A stretch of DNA of 64,000 bases from Pelobacter propionicus DSM 2379 (GCF_000015045.1 NC_008609.1:1479001-1543000), one strand, 5' to 3'; numbered from the stretch's first letter, positions 38,306 through 47,655 are shown. Notes: generated by a model from the sequence alone, not told the origin. Translations and numbers: made by a program.

Positions 38306-39082
38306 TCAGCGTCCCCCACTTCGTTTGATGCGCCGATAGATTCCGCTCCCTGCCATGCGGTAATAGATCTCCAGCAGGGGCTGTGGCGTACGGGAAAGGA
38401 GGCCGAAGAAGTCAGGGTGTTTATGCATCAGCTGTCGGTGCAGGTTTGCCTTCAGCACGGGATCCATGGAGCTGGCCATGGAGCTTTCGCTCTTGCGGTA
38501 GTGGAATCCGACGTATGGCAGGCAGTGCACGGTGAGCCCCAGCTCCAGGAGCGCCAGCCAGAAGTCCCAGTCCTCCCACCCCCGTTGCAGGTTTTCGTCG
38601 TACCCCCCCACCCTCTGCCAGTCGCTCTTCTGGTAGAGCGCGGAACAGAAGATCACATTACCCAGCCCCATGCGGAGCCTGCTGAAAGGGGGGAGCCGCC
38701 AGGTCCCCTGCTCGGCCCCGAACTTTTCGGCCCGGCAGTAGACGATGCCGCACAGCGGGTCGGATTCAAATGCAGCTAGGGCCTGCCTGATGTAATCCGG
38801 AGCGATGCGGTCGTCGCAGTCCAGGGGGAGGATGTAGCGTCCATGTGCCGCATTGATGCCGCTGTTACGAGCCGCGGCCAGGCCGCCGTTTTTACGCCGC
38901 AGCAGTCTGGTGGCCGTTCGATTCAGGGCGTCCAGGACCTCCCGGGTCGCCGGATCACTGGAGCCGTCATCTACCACGATGATTTCCAGGTCGCTGAAGG
39001 TCTGCCCCAGCACCGAGTCAATCGCCTCGTGCAGGTACTGTCCCTGGTTGTAGCAGGGTATGATCACGCTGACCTCAGGCAT
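38306..39082 (-). CDS. Glycosyltransferase, GT2 family (GT-A fold)
   Basis: A 258-residue inverting glycosyltransferase. Typical elements: VSVIIPCYNQGQYLHEAIDS near the start, IIVVDDGSSDP (about 35), ARNSGINAAHGRYILPLDCD with a DxD metal motif (about 87), and GWEDWDFWLAL, the probable catalytic ED pair (about 180). The frame is open to 39244, but the ATG at 39082 has the best-placed purine-rich site and overlaps the end of the upstream gene by 8 bases. It adds a sugar to the growing repeat unit of the polysaccharide. Confidence 0.9.
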   Translation of the reverse strand: MPEVSVIIPCYNQGQYLHEAIDSVLGQTFSDLEIIVVDDGSSDPATREVLDALNRTATRLLRRKNGGLAAARNSGINAAHGRYILPLDCDDRIAPDYIRQALAAFESDPLCGIVYCRAEKFGAEQGTWRLPPFSRLRMGLGNVIFCSALYQKSDWQRVGGYDENLQRGWEDWDFWLALLELGLTVHCLPYVGFHYRKSESSMASSMDPVLKANLHRQLMHKHPDFFGLLSRTPQPLLEIYYRMAGSGIYRRIKRSGGR

Positions 39083-40274
39083 GGGCATCATATCCGCCAG
39101 GCGCCAGAATCCGGCGGTATGCTTCACAGAAACGGGCCGATGAAAAATGGGCGGCGGCATACTCATGTGCGGCCTGGGACATCGTTTCAAGCCGCTGTGG
39201 ATCGGAGCATGCCTGGGCAATGAGTGAACAGGCGCTCTCCACAATCAGCTCCTGGTCATCATGGTTCCCGATCAGCCAGCCGTTTTCTCCATGATGCAGA
39301 TGTTCCGGGATCCCGCCCACTGCCGTTGAAAGGGGAACCACGCCATGGGCCATGGCCTCCATGATCACCAGGGGGAAACCTTCCCGGCTGGAGGTGAGCA
39401 GCAGCAGGTCGGCTGTGGCATAGAGTCTGTCCATTTTTTCCCGGTCATGGATCTCACCGCTAAAGATGCACGATCGGGCCGCCCCTTCGCCCAGCGTCTC
39501 CGGGGCAATGTCACCGACCAGGGTAACGCTGACCGCTAGGCCGCGCTGAGAGCAGGCGGCGGCAATGCTGCCCACCAGATGAACTCTCTTTTCTTCGGAG
39601 GCGCGACCGACGTACAGAATGCGCAGTTTCCCCTCCCGCTTTCTGCGGGGCGGGGAGGGGGGGACTTCAACGCCGTTCGGTATCAGTACAACCCGCTCCA
39701 GCAGATTCGGATCAATCCCCCTGTCGCGGTACTGGGTTGCCAGATCCTCTCTCGTCCGGGAGGTTATCAGGACCCGGGCATCCAGTACAGGCACTGCCGG
39801 CAGGCTGAATTCTTCCGTTCCCCCCCCGAAGGCGTGCAGCAGGTCCAGACGCCGCACCCCCTGCCGCAGATGGGGCAGCAGCAGGTAGTAGAACAGGCTG
39901 TTGCTGCCAAACACCACCGGACGTTTGTGACGGTTGATCAGGCCGGCCATGATGCCGATGCTGAAGGGATAGCCGTGTTTAAGCAGGAACCAGATGTTGA
40001 ACAGCCTGGCCCGGGCCGAGAACAGCGGGCGGAAGCGTTGGTTGTCCGAGCGTTTGGTGAAGAAGACCCAGGGGCGTTTGTCGGCTACGCAGCCAATCAG
40101 GGCGGCGTGCACCCGCTCTGCCCCCCCCACATGCAGGAAGGGGAAAAAGAAGAACAGGGCAGAACGGTTACGGAACGGCAGCAGCCAGCCCAGCGGCATG
40201 GCCAGCCGTACGAGCAGGCGGATGAAGGGCGTGCGGCTGAGTTTGGTGATGAGCATGTCGTCGAGAAGTGGCAT
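39075..40274 (-). CDS. Glycosyltransferase, GT4 family
   Basis: A 399-residue GT-B fold enzyme. The N-terminal half contains FFPFLHVGGAERVHAALI; the C-terminal half contains LRILYVGRASEEKRVHLVG, the acidic pair of TSSREGFPLVIMEAMAHGVV (EG-PL-I-EA motif, about 310) and GGIPEHLHHGENG. The basic, hydrophobic first 40 residues may attach it to the inner membrane. Overlaps the next gene; part of the polysaccharide operon. Confidence 0.9.
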   Translation of the reverse strand: MPLLDDMLITKLSRTPFIRLLVRLAMPLGWLLPFRNRSALFFFFPFLHVGGAERVHAALIGCVADKRPWVFFTKRSDNQRFRPLFSARARLFNIWFLLKHGYPFSIGIMAGLINRHKRPVVFGSNSLFYYLLLPHLRQGVRRLDLLHAFGGGTEEFSLPAVPVLDARVLITSRTREDLATQYRDRGIDPNLLERVVLIPNGVEVPPSPPRRKREGKLRILYVGRASEEKRVHLVGSIAAACSQRGLAVSVTLVGDIAPETLGEGAARSCIFSGEIHDREKMDRLYATADLLLLTSSREGFPLVIMEAMAHGVVPLSTAVGGIPEHLHHGENGWLIGNHDDQELIVESACSLIAQACSDPQRLETMSQAAHEYAAAHFSSARFCEAYRRILAPGGYDAHA

Positions 40275-40295
40275 GAAGCGTCCGGTTTGCGGCTG

Positions 40296-41447
40296 TTATC
40301 GTGGGGTTTCCAACGCAGCCAGGGCGCTGGCGATGAGCTGGCAGGAGGCGCTGAACATCTGTTCCTGACTGAACAGGCTGACGGCCCGCTGGCGCAGGAT
40401 CGAGCCGTACTCGTTTCGCAAAGGCGCGTTTTCCAGCAGCAGGCAGATTTTTTCCGCCATGGCGGCATGGTTGCCCACCGGCGCCAGGAATGCCGCTCCC
40501 TCCGCTCCCACTGCCTCCAGAATGCCGGGTATGGCGGTGCCCACAACCGGCAGGCCGGCTGCCATGGCCTCCAGAACCGCGTTGGGGATCCCCTCGCTCC
40601 GCGAGCTGTAGGCGAACAGGTCCACCGCATGCAGCAGACCGGACACATCTGCCACAGGACCCAGCAGCCTGATGGAATCGGCGAGATTCAGTTCAGCGGC
40701 CAGTGCGCGCAAACGCTGGGCGGCGTCGTCAAACCTGCCTGCCAGCAGCAGCACGGGGGAGGCACCGTATCGGGCCTCGGTGACCAGCCGCCAGGCACGC
40801 AGCAGTGTCTCGTGATCCTTGTAGCGGCTTAAGTTGGCCACCATGCAGGCAACGGGCGCGTTGTCGGGCAGGCCGAGCTCTGCCCGCCATTGGTCGCGCT
40901 GTTGCAGGGGCGCGCTGAGGGTGATGCCGTTGCGGATCAGGTGGACCTTCTGTTCCGGAATACCGTAGGTGTCGACGAGAAAACGTCTGCCGCCCGAGGA
41001 GTTGGATATGAAGCAGTGCGGCTGTCGTACGGCCCAGCGATGCAGCGGCAGGCGGTTCATGAGCAACCCCTCGTCCTCCTGACGCCAGACGCTGAGTTTC
41101 GCGTTCACCAGCCGCCGGCCGATGGCGGAGACCAGGTTGGGCACGCAGGTGGAGGAGATGAGCACATCGGCCTTCTCGGCCCGCAGGGCGGCGATGGCCT
41201 GGGGCAGATAGTACCAGCGGCGGCTGAGCCCCCAGTGGAAGGGGATACCCTTCCAGGGGATCCCCCGCTGATCGCACAAGTGCGACAGCCTGCCGGGTCG
41301 CGGGTCCAGGGCCAGGACCTTGACGTCGGCGCCATGGGTGGCGTGGAGGTGATCCGCCAGCAGCAGCCCCTGCTGCTCGGCGCCACCCAGGTCGAAGCTG
41401 CCGAACAGAAAGACGATGTTACGTCCCCCCAGGGAAAGCTCCGTCAT
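40296..41447 (-). CDS. Glycosyltransferase, GT4 family
   Basis: A 383-residue GT-B enzyme. Near the N-terminus FGSFDLGGAEQQGLLLADHL is the usual GGAE loop; the donor-binding region SSRSEGIPNAVLEAMAAGLP (about 290-310) fits the retaining GT4 motif, followed by VVGTAIPGILEAVG. Its ATG overlaps the stop of the methyltransferase gene as ATGA. One of four transferases that together would build a repeat unit of several sugars. Confidence 0.9.
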   Translation of the reverse strand: MTELSLGGRNIVFLFGSFDLGGAEQQGLLLADHLHATHGADVKVLALDPRPGRLSHLCDQRGIPWKGIPFHWGLSRRWYYLPQAIAALRAEKADVLISSTCVPNLVSAIGRRLVNAKLSVWRQEDEGLLMNRLPLHRWAVRQPHCFISNSSGGRRFLVDTYGIPEQKVHLIRNGITLSAPLQQRDQWRAELGLPDNAPVACMVANLSRYKDHETLLRAWRLVTEARYGASPVLLLAGRFDDAAQRLRALAAELNLADSIRLLGPVADVSGLLHAVDLFAYSSRSEGIPNAVLEAMAAGLPVVGTAIPGILEAVGAEGAAFLAPVGNHAAMAEKICLLLENAPLRNEYGSILRQRAVSLFSQEQMFSASCQLIASALAALETPR

Positions 41448-42283
41448 GATCCGTCCCGTCCCCGCCGGACGTTCTCTTGACTGGCAGGAACTCCGGGATC
41501 GTTTTTGACGCCGCTGGCAACGATGAAGGGGGCGAGCCAGGGGAGCCCGCCGGTAATCGGCAGGCGCTTCATGATCATCTGGAAGAGGATGTTCGCTCCC
41601 TGGGCCAGGGGGGCCACCAGGCCGTCCAGGCGTCTGAAACGGGGCTGGACGCCCCGGGATACGATGCCCACCGATGCGAGCCCGGCATGGCCCGTGCGTA
41701 TGCCACTCAGGCCGAGCCTCTGGTAGGTCTGGGCAAGCTCATCCCTGGTGACGACGCGGTGTTTTTTTAGCACCTCCGGCTGGTAGAGCCACATCCCCAG
41801 GCCGTGCAGGGAGCGCAGGTTCGGCACGGAGGTGAACAGCACCCCGCCGGGGCGGACGAAGCGCAACAGGCGGGAGAGCACGTTGTTCAGGTCGGCGAAA
41901 TGCTCCACCACCCCCAGGGAGTAGACCAGGTCAAAGGTTCCGGTCTCCTCGGGGGAAAGAGTGAACAGATCGCGGCAATACACCGTGCCCCGGGTGGACG
42001 ACTGCCGCAAACGATGGCGGGCAAGCTCGCATCCCCTTTCGGAATAGTCGATTCCGGCTATCTCAAGGCGGTACTCCCTGGCCAGATAGGGGAGCCAGGG
42101 GGAGTCGCCGCAGCCGACCTCAAGCGCCGAGGCGGGACGGAAGTGGCGCAGCACCCGGTCCAGCTCGTGACCGAGTACTCGCTCCTCATAGCCCCGCGGA
42201 CTCCAGTCCGCCCCGTTCGTATCGGACAGGGCCCCGTACACGTCGTCCCAGTATTGTTTTTTCGCCAGGCCTGACTGTTTCAT
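41444..42283 (-). CDS. Class I SAM-dependent methyltransferase of the polysaccharide operon
   Basis: A 279-residue methyltransferase with ALEVGCGDSPWLPYLA (motif I, about 53-68), GIDYSERGCELA (about 77) and DLVYSLGVVEHFADL (motif IV-V, about 118), then LRFVRPGGVLFTSVPN. Its place between the flippase and the glycosyltransferases suggests that it O-methylates a sugar or caps the chain end, which in other systems fixes chain length; this is inference. Start codon six bases after the flippase stop; 4-base overlap with the next gene. Confidence 0.87.
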   Translation of the reverse strand: MKQSGLAKKQYWDDVYGALSDTNGADWSPRGYEERVLGHELDRVLRHFRPASALEVGCGDSPWLPYLAREYRLEIAGIDYSERGCELARHRLRQSSTRGTVYCRDLFTLSPEETGTFDLVYSLGVVEHFADLNNVLSRLLRFVRPGGVLFTSVPNLRSLHGLGMWLYQPEVLKKHRVVTRDELAQTYQRLGLSGIRTGHAGLASVGIVSRGVQPRFRRLDGLVAPLAQGANILFQMIMKRLPITGGLPWLAPFIVASGVKNDPGVPASQENVRRGRDGS

Positions 42284-42289
42284 GGATAG

Positions 42290-43624
42290 TTACCAAAATT
42301 TCGGCATCAGGAGTGCGCGGGTCAGCATCCGGCCGGTTCTGAACAGTGATGGATGGAGAAAGGAGATGCCGTGGGCGGCGGCCCAGTAGGAAACTAGCGA
42401 TGCGACAACCGCCCCCATGCCGCCATAACGTGGGATCAGCAGGACGTTGAGCAACACGTTTGTGATCGCGCCCAGGGTTACCGCCACCAGCAGCACCCGC
42501 GACCAGTTCATGGCGAACAGAAAGGCGTTCCTCGCCACGGTGAGATTCGCGAACAGTCCTGCCCAGACCAGCAAAGTAAGCATCGGGCCGGCGGCGGCAT
42601 ATTTCGGGCCGAACAGCAGGTTGATGATAAATCCACCGCAGAAGGTGAGGGGGATTGCGACCATATATCCCATAAAGGCCATGAGGTTGTAAAGCCTCTG
42701 CAGTCGCCGGTAAAACTCGTCCTCATCGGACTCCCTTGCCTTGATGATGGTGGGAAAGACCGATGATACGACAGCGGTGGGGATAAAATACCAGATCTCG
42801 GCCACACGCACGGCAGCCGCGTAGATTCCCACTTCTCCGTCGCCGGCCATCTGTCCCAGCAGTACCTGATCCACCCTCAGGTAGACCATGAAAACGATTC
42901 CGGAAAGGACCAAGGGAAGGCTTTCCGACAGTAGTTGCTTGATCCTGGTCGTCCGTACCCGCCAGCGTGACATGAACTGCCCATCGTGGCGGTAGACAAC
43001 CATCAGTCCCAGGGCGCCCAGGACTATCTCCAAGGCATTGGCCAGGGCGAAGGCGAAAAGAGGCGCCCTGCCCAGTATGAGCGCCACCTTCACTGCCGTG
43101 CTGCAGAGGAACGCGCCGTTCTTGGCAATGACCACGTAGCGGGACTTGACCTCGGACTGGAACCAGAGGTCAATCACGTCGAAGGCCTGAAAGATCAGCA
43201 TGGAACATGCCAGCGCCACCAGCAGCCGGGTCAGCGGTTCCCCGGGTCTGATGATGACGATGGTGAGCATTGCCAACGCAAAGGAGATACCACCGGAGAG
43301 AAGGCGGAGGAAAAAAGTGGTGCCGAGCAGGTCTTCCCGCCCCGTGGGGGTTCGCACCAGCTCCCGGACGATGATGGCTTCCAGCCCCAGGAGCGCCGGA
43401 GCGGAAAACAGGGTGGCAAATGAGCCGGCAAAGCTCAGCAGGCCAAACTGGACAGGACCCAGGTATCTGGCCAGCCAGACGCCGACTAGGAGTCCCGCTC
43501 CCATTCTGAGCAGCTTGTCGGCAAAGAGCCAGCCGGTGTTGTCGATGGCGCGCTGAAGTTCATGGCGATTCTCAAGCCGTCTGCTGATGAATGACGGCAG
43601 GAATCGCATCCAGGTTTTATGCAT
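42290..43624 (-). CDS. Polysaccharide flippase, Wzx/MATE-like (MOP superfamily)
   Basis: A 444-residue inner-membrane protein with about 12-14 helices. It begins with ELQRAIDNTGWLFADKLLRM and GVWLARYLGPVQFGLLSFAG, the standard start of Wzx-type repeat-unit flippases, and has YLRVDQVLLGQMAGDGEVGI in the middle. It would move the lipid-linked oligosaccharide to the periplasmic side. No wzy polymerase or wzz is seen in the operon, unless the YfhO-type protein or a gene elsewhere fills that role. Confidence 0.9.
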   Translation of the reverse strand: MHKTWMRFLPSFISRRLENRHELQRAIDNTGWLFADKLLRMGAGLLVGVWLARYLGPVQFGLLSFAGSFATLFSAPALLGLEAIIVRELVRTPTGREDLLGTTFFLRLLSGGISFALAMLTIVIIRPGEPLTRLLVALACSMLIFQAFDVIDLWFQSEVKSRYVVIAKNGAFLCSTAVKVALILGRAPLFAFALANALEIVLGALGLMVVYRHDGQFMSRWRVRTTRIKQLLSESLPLVLSGIVFMVYLRVDQVLLGQMAGDGEVGIYAAAVRVAEIWYFIPTAVVSSVFPTIIKARESDEDEFYRRLQRLYNLMAFMGYMVAIPLTFCGGFIINLLFGPKYAAAGPMLTLLVWAGLFANLTVARNAFLFAMNWSRVLLVAVTLGAITNVLLNVLLIPRYGGMGAVVASLVSYWAAAHGISFLHPSLFRTGRMLTRALLMPKFW

Positions 43625-43633
43625 AGCGCCCCG

Positions 43634-44602
43634 TCACCGACCGCTCCCGTTCTCCAGGAACCACTGGTATGCTGCCGCGATCCCCTCCTTGAGCCCGGTC
43701 CTGTGGCGCCAGCCAAGTGTGTGGATGCGGGAGAGGTCGGCCAGTTTGCGCGGGGTTCCGTCCGGTTTGTCCCGGTCGAAGAGCAGTTCGCCGTCAAAAC
43801 CGGTGATCTCCTTCACCAGCAGCGCCAGGTCGCGGATGGAAAGTTCCTCCCCCGAGCCGACGTTGATCAGAGCCGGGGCCACCGGGTCGTTCAGCAGCGT
43901 ATCGAAGCGGTCGTCGTCCAGGTTCATCAGGAACAGACAAGCCTCGGCCAGGTCGTCCACCTGCAGGAATTCGCGTAGTGGGGAGCCGCTCCCCCAGACG
44001 GTCACGGTTGAGGCCTCGCTCTCCTTCGCCTCGTGGAACTTGCGGATCAGGGCCGGCAGGACGTGGGATGTCTCCAGGTCGAAGTTGTCGCCCGGGCCAT
44101 AGAGGTTGTTGGGCATGATGGCCAGGTAGTTCGTGCCGTACTGGCGGTTGTAGGAGCGGCACTGGTAGATGCCGGCGATCTTGGCCACCGCATAGGCGTC
44201 GTTGGTCGGCTCCAGGGGGCCGCTCATCAGGTACTCTTCCTTGAGCGGTTGGGGGGCCAGTCGGGGGTAGATGCAGGTGCTGCCCAAAAAGAGCAGCCGT
44301 TTTACGCCGTTTTTCCAGGAATTGTGGATGATGTTCTCCTGGATCAGCAGGTTGTTGTGGATGAACTCCGCCGGATAGCTGCTGTTGGCAACGATGCCGC
44401 CTACCCTGGCGGCTGTCAGGAAGACGTACTCCGGCCGCTCCTCCGCCAGGAAACGGGCCGTGGTCTGCTGGTCGCGCAGGTCCAGTTCCTTGCTGGTGCG
44501 CAGGATGAGGTTCTCATACCCGCTGGCCCGCAGCTGGCGGACGATGGCGGAACCGACCATGCCGCGGTGGCCTGCCACATATATTCTCGCATCCCTGTTC
44601 AC
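43634..44602 (-). CDS. fcl: GDP-L-fucose synthase
   Basis: Converts GDP-4-keto-6-deoxy-D-mannose to GDP-L-fucose by epimerisation and NADPH reduction. The 322-residue SDR protein shows VAGHRGMVGSAIVRQL (cofactor loop), FLGSTCIYPRLAPQPLKEEY (catalytic Ser/Cys region), NDAYAVAKIAG (Tyr and Lys of YxxxK) and GSGSPLREFLQVDDLAEA, all typical of Fcl/WcaG. The GTG at 44602 is chosen because GGGAGG lies upstream and the protein then begins at the usual place. First gene of the operon, so the surface polysaccharide probably contains fucose or a related 6-deoxy sugar; the partner Gmd is not in this window. Confidence 0.93.
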   Translation of the reverse strand: MNRDARIYVAGHRGMVGSAIVRQLRASGYENLILRTSKELDLRDQQTTARFLAEERPEYVFLTAARVGGIVANSSYPAEFIHNNLLIQENIIHNSWKNGVKRLLFLGSTCIYPRLAPQPLKEEYLMSGPLEPTNDAYAVAKIAGIYQCRSYNRQYGTNYLAIMPNNLYGPGDNFDLETSHVLPALIRKFHEAKESEASTVTVWGSGSPLREFLQVDDLAEACLFLMNLDDDRFDTLLNDPVAPALINVGSGEELSIRDLALLVKEITGFDGELLFDRDKPDGTPRKLADLSRIHTLGWRHRTGLKEGIAAAYQWFLENGSGR

Positions 44603-44797
44603 CGCCACCTCCCTGTGCCGAAAAGCTGTTTTTTGCAACCGGAGCCGTCCGCCATCTGCGCTTGACCCCCGATCAGCCACGCCCCGCAGGCGCCCTGATC
44701 CGCCGGATTGGAAACCGGGCCGCCGGACAACCGGGAAACCTAGCATACTTCAGGCCCCAAGCTCCATGTTTTTTCTCCGGGAGGCTTGCGGCGACGC

Positions 44798-45778
44798 TCA
44801 TTCTCCGCTGGTAATCCTTTTGCTGCGGCCCGAGGAGATGCCGTCGAAGGCCAGCCTGCCCAGGTATTCGCCGTTGCGGTAGAGCGCGGCCTCGCCTGGC
44901 GGCAGATAGTTTGATCCCGTATTTGTCAGCAGGGCGGAGAAGGAACTGCGCAGGCCGCTGTCGAAGCTCACCTCCTCCGCCGGCAGGGTCAATTCCATCA
45001 GACGGGAGAGCGTGCCGGCCGAAGCGGGTAGTGCGCCGGCCAGGGCGGAGTCGTTCATGGCGCCCGGCGAGGCGCGCAGCAGATAGCCGGCCGGCACGGG
45101 TGGCAGCTGGCCATAGAGAGTCAGGCCCGCCGTGCCGTTGGTGTGCATGCGCAGGTCGTAGCGAGGTGCCCAGGAGCGTCCGGCCAGGGCGTAGCGGGCC
45201 CTGACGCGGCCGTTGGCGGGTGTCACCTCCAGCCGGGCCGCGGATCCCCCGGCGCTCTTCCTCTCGCGCAGGTCAGCGATGCGGGCGTCGATGCGGCGCA
45301 TCTCACCCATGGTCCCGCGCCGCGCTGTAGTGACCGCTTCCAGTTGTGCCATGGCGAAATCCGTTCCCTGGCGTAGGGTGAGCAGGGGGTCGGGGTTGTT
45401 CTTGGTTTTGCGCGGCGCCTTGCTGCTCTGGGCCTTGACGGCCGACGTGAAGATCTCCTCGCGGGTCGCCAGGGCCTGGATGCGGTCCTCCAGGCGGCTT
45501 CTGCGCTCCAGGAGCGTTTTTATCTCCCGCTCCCTGGCCGCGTCCGGCCGCAGGGGCACGACCCGGACCTGCCGGATGCGTGCGCTCCCCAGCGGTCTGA
45601 TGCGCAGGCTGTTGTCGATCATGCCGGCCTGGAGAGGGATTTCCGCCCTTCCCCGTGTGGCGGTTGCCTCGATTTCCACGATCGCTCCGTCCGAGAAGCA
45701 GGTGATGACCCTGGTAGCTGCCAGGGCGTTGCCGGTGGTGAGCATCGACAGGATCAGGGTGAGTACGACATGTCTCAT
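44798..45778 (-). CDS. DUF4139/DUF4140-type exported protein (mucoidy-inhibitor-like), short
   Basis: A 326-residue exported protein: signal peptide (about 1-20, ending NALA), an N-terminal domain with VITCFSDGAIVEIEATA, a long coiled coil (REREIKTLLERRSRLEDRIQ to DARIADLRERKSA), and a beta-rich domain with ARYALAGRSWAPRYDLRM (the W-P-YD-R pattern of DUF4139). Family members usually run to 450-550 residues; this one stops after LYRNGEYLGRLAFDGI, where longer members carry on, so it is either a short form or truncated. The ATG at 45778 has AAGGAGC upstream. Confidence 0.7.
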   Translation of the reverse strand: MRHVVLTLILSMLTTGNALAATRVITCFSDGAIVEIEATATRGRAEIPLQAGMIDNSLRIRPLGSARIRQVRVVPLRPDAAREREIKTLLERRSRLEDRIQALATREEIFTSAVKAQSSKAPRKTKNNPDPLLTLRQGTDFAMAQLEAVTTARRGTMGEMRRIDARIADLRERKSAGGSAARLEVTPANGRVRARYALAGRSWAPRYDLRMHTNGTAGLTLYGQLPPVPAGYLLRASPGAMNDSALAGALPASAGTLSRLMELTLPAEEVSFDSGLRSSFSALLTNTGSNYLPPGEAALYRNGEYLGRLAFDGISSGRSKRITSGE

Positions 45779-45899
45779 GCTGAGCTCCTTCCGTGACCGT
45801 ACGATCCGGTCTTCGGTTTTATGTCGCCCGCGGTTGCGCCGGGCGGGGGTTCGGGCTATAATCTCGCACGTTTCGCACAGTTCCGGGAGGGGAGCACCC

Positions 45900-47444
45900 A
45901 TGGATTACGATGATGAGGTATCGGTCAAGGACATAGTCAATTTTCACATAAAAATCAATAACGCAGCCAAGGCCAAGCGGGCCCTGGCGCGGCTCTCCTC
46001 CAAGGACAAGGTGGCGGCATTCGATATCATTGATATTTCCACAGCCAGCCGGGAATTCAAGATCGAGGTGGCCAAGTACTTCGTCTACGACCTTGACATG
46101 CGCGTGCGCCGCAAGGCCGAGGTGATACTTGAGACTCTGATTCCGGGTTGGGTGGCGGATCCGGGCGAGAGCATCCTGGCGCTGCTCAAATCAGCCGGAG
46201 GAAAGGGGGCGGCCAAGCGTAACGCAGCGGTCCGGTTCCTTTTCGGCATCATCGACGCCAACAGTTTGCGGGATACCTTGCTGACCCTGCTCAACAGCCG
46301 CAACAGGGAGCATATGGTGGAGATCATCGCCATCCTGGAGGAGTACATCGATTCGTCCAGCGACGAGGCCGAACAGGTCAAGATCTTCGACGGTTGCCTT
46401 GATATCGTGCTCTCCGATGAGGCCGAGCATTCCGTCAAACACCATGCTTGTAACCTGCTGAGCGTCTTCTTCAAGAAGGTCGCCTCGACCCAGTTGGGCG
46501 AGATTCTGCACCAGAAATACATCGAGCGCCAGGTGGAGAAGGCCGACAGTGTTCACCGCTACCTCTGCAGTGGCGCCGCGGGTCTCAACTCCTACTTCCT
46601 GGAGGACCTGATCAGGCCGCTCAGCGAGGGAGGCAAGACCTATCAGCTGAAGATGGTCGGCTATTTCGCCTATGTGATCGAAAAGATCAAGGATCCGGCC
46701 ACGGTGGATGCGATCCTTGATACCTATCCCGACTCCTGGAGTGTGAACGAGCCTCCCAAGGAGGAAAAAGTCGGCATCATCTGCCGTCGTATCATGCAGG
46801 CGCTGGAAGAACTCTGGGAGGCGACGGACGACGGTGATGTGCGCGGCATGATCATGGGCATCAAGTACGATGAATACCCCAACAAACGGGAACTTCTGGA
46901 GCAGATCAAGAACAGGCTTGATGACCGGAATCTGAGCGCCGCGGGCCGGCAAAAGGTCGTCCTGATGCTGCGCTGCTTCCTGCGGCCGGGGGAGGATGAG
47001 GCGCTCAGGCTCCAGGCGGCGCAGCTTATGCTGTTCAGGGCCGGGGACACGACGAGCAGGCGGGCTGGCCTGGAGTATCTCGTCTCCTCTGTGGAGCGCA
47101 GGAACCTGAATACGGCTGAAAAGGGAAGCGTGGCTGCGGCCATGGAATCGCTTCTGGGAGATGATGGGCTGGCCGATGTTCTGCGACCCATGGCCCGTTA
47201 CCTGCTCTTTGTGGTGGCTCCCGAGCGCATCACCGCCGCGGCAGAGCAGACGGCGCTGTTGGAGTACCTGCTGGAACTCCTGGAGGGGAGCGGCCTTGGC
47301 AGTGAACGTGCCGAGGAGCGGGTGCAGTGCTCCCTGTCGATTCTCATGCCTCTGCTGGCGTCGGACGATCTGTGTGATGTTGCCCGCTACCTGGAGTCAA
47401 AGATGAGCAGGCAGTCTGCCGCCGAGACGGAAAAAACGACCTGA
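45900..47444 (+). CDS. HEAT-repeat-like helical protein
   Basis: A 514-residue, almost wholly alpha-helical soluble protein with no signal peptide or catalytic motif. Repeating helix pairs (for example KAKRALARLSSKDKVAAFDI, MRVRRKAEVILETLI, NRAEHMVEIIAILEEY-type segments) suggest a HEAT/ARM solenoid used for protein-protein contact. Conserved Geobacter proteins of this type are of unknown function. The ATG at 45900 follows GGGAGGGGAG; the much longer frame upstream only shadows the divergent gene. It is transcribed divergently from the DUF4139-type gene and precedes the tRNA. Confidence 0.75.
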   Translation: MDYDDEVSVKDIVNFHIKINNAAKAKRALARLSSKDKVAAFDIIDISTASREFKIEVAKYFVYDLDMRVRRKAEVILETLIPGWVADPGESILALLKSAGGKGAAKRNAAVRFLFGIIDANSLRDTLLTLLNSRNREHMVEIIAILEEYIDSSSDEAEQVKIFDGCLDIVLSDEAEHSVKHHACNLLSVFFKKVASTQLGEILHQKYIERQVEKADSVHRYLCSGAAGLNSYFLEDLIRPLSEGGKTYQLKMVGYFAYVIEKIKDPATVDAILDTYPDSWSVNEPPKEEKVGIICRRIMQALEELWEATDDGDVRGMIMGIKYDEYPNKRELLEQIKNRLDDRNLSAAGRQKVVLMLRCFLRPGEDEALRLQAAQLMLFRAGDTTSRRAGLEYLVSSVERRNLNTAEKGSVAAAMESLLGDDGLADVLRPMARYLLFVVAPERITAAAEQTALLEYLLELLEGSGLGSERAEERVQCSLSILMPLLASDDLCDVARYLESKMSRQSAAETEKTT

Positions 47445-47502
47445 GGGGAGCATGGCCGGGGTTGTCCCTGCCGGTTTTGTGGTGTTCGTGCTGTCGAGGG
47501 GC

Positions 47503-47531
47503 TTGACAGAAACCGGCCTGTCTGGTATCAA
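47503..47531 (+). promoter_or_regulatory. Promoter of tRNA-Val
   Basis: TTGACA (47503-47508), 17-base spacer, TATCAA (47526-47531), ten bases before the tRNA. The near-consensus -35 box and spacing fit a strong sigma-70 promoter. Confidence 0.85.
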
Positions 47532-47540
47532 GATGCTTCC

Positions 47541-47615
47541 GGGCGCTTAGCTCAGCGGGAGAGCACTGCCTTCACACGGCAGGGGTCACTGGTTCGATCC
47601 CAGTAGCGCCCACCA
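47541..47615 (+). tRNA. tRNA-Val, anticodon CAC
   Basis: A full cloverleaf folds from 47541: acceptor GGGCGCT pairs with AGCGCCC, the D arm starts TAGCTCAGC, the anticodon stem CTGCC/GGCAG holds the loop TTCACAC (anticodon CAC, reading GUG valine codons), and the T arm is CTGGTTCGATCCCAG. The CCA end is encoded. A good promoter lies just upstream and a terminator follows eight bases later, so it is a single-tRNA transcription unit. Confidence 0.97.
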
Positions 47616-47622
47616 CAAAATC

Positions 47623-47655
47623 AAGGGGTTAGCTGAAAAGCTAGCCCCTTTTGTT
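47623..47655 (+). terminator. Terminator of tRNA-Val
   Basis: AAGGGGTTAGCT (47623-47634), GAAA loop, complementary arm 47639-47650 with one G-T pair, then TTGTTGTTT. Confidence 0.85.

Noticed and set aside
45213-45899. N-terminal extension of the HEAT-like protein (229 residues)
   Set aside because: It is antisense to the DUF4139-type gene, and a strong ribosome site precedes the ATG at 45900.
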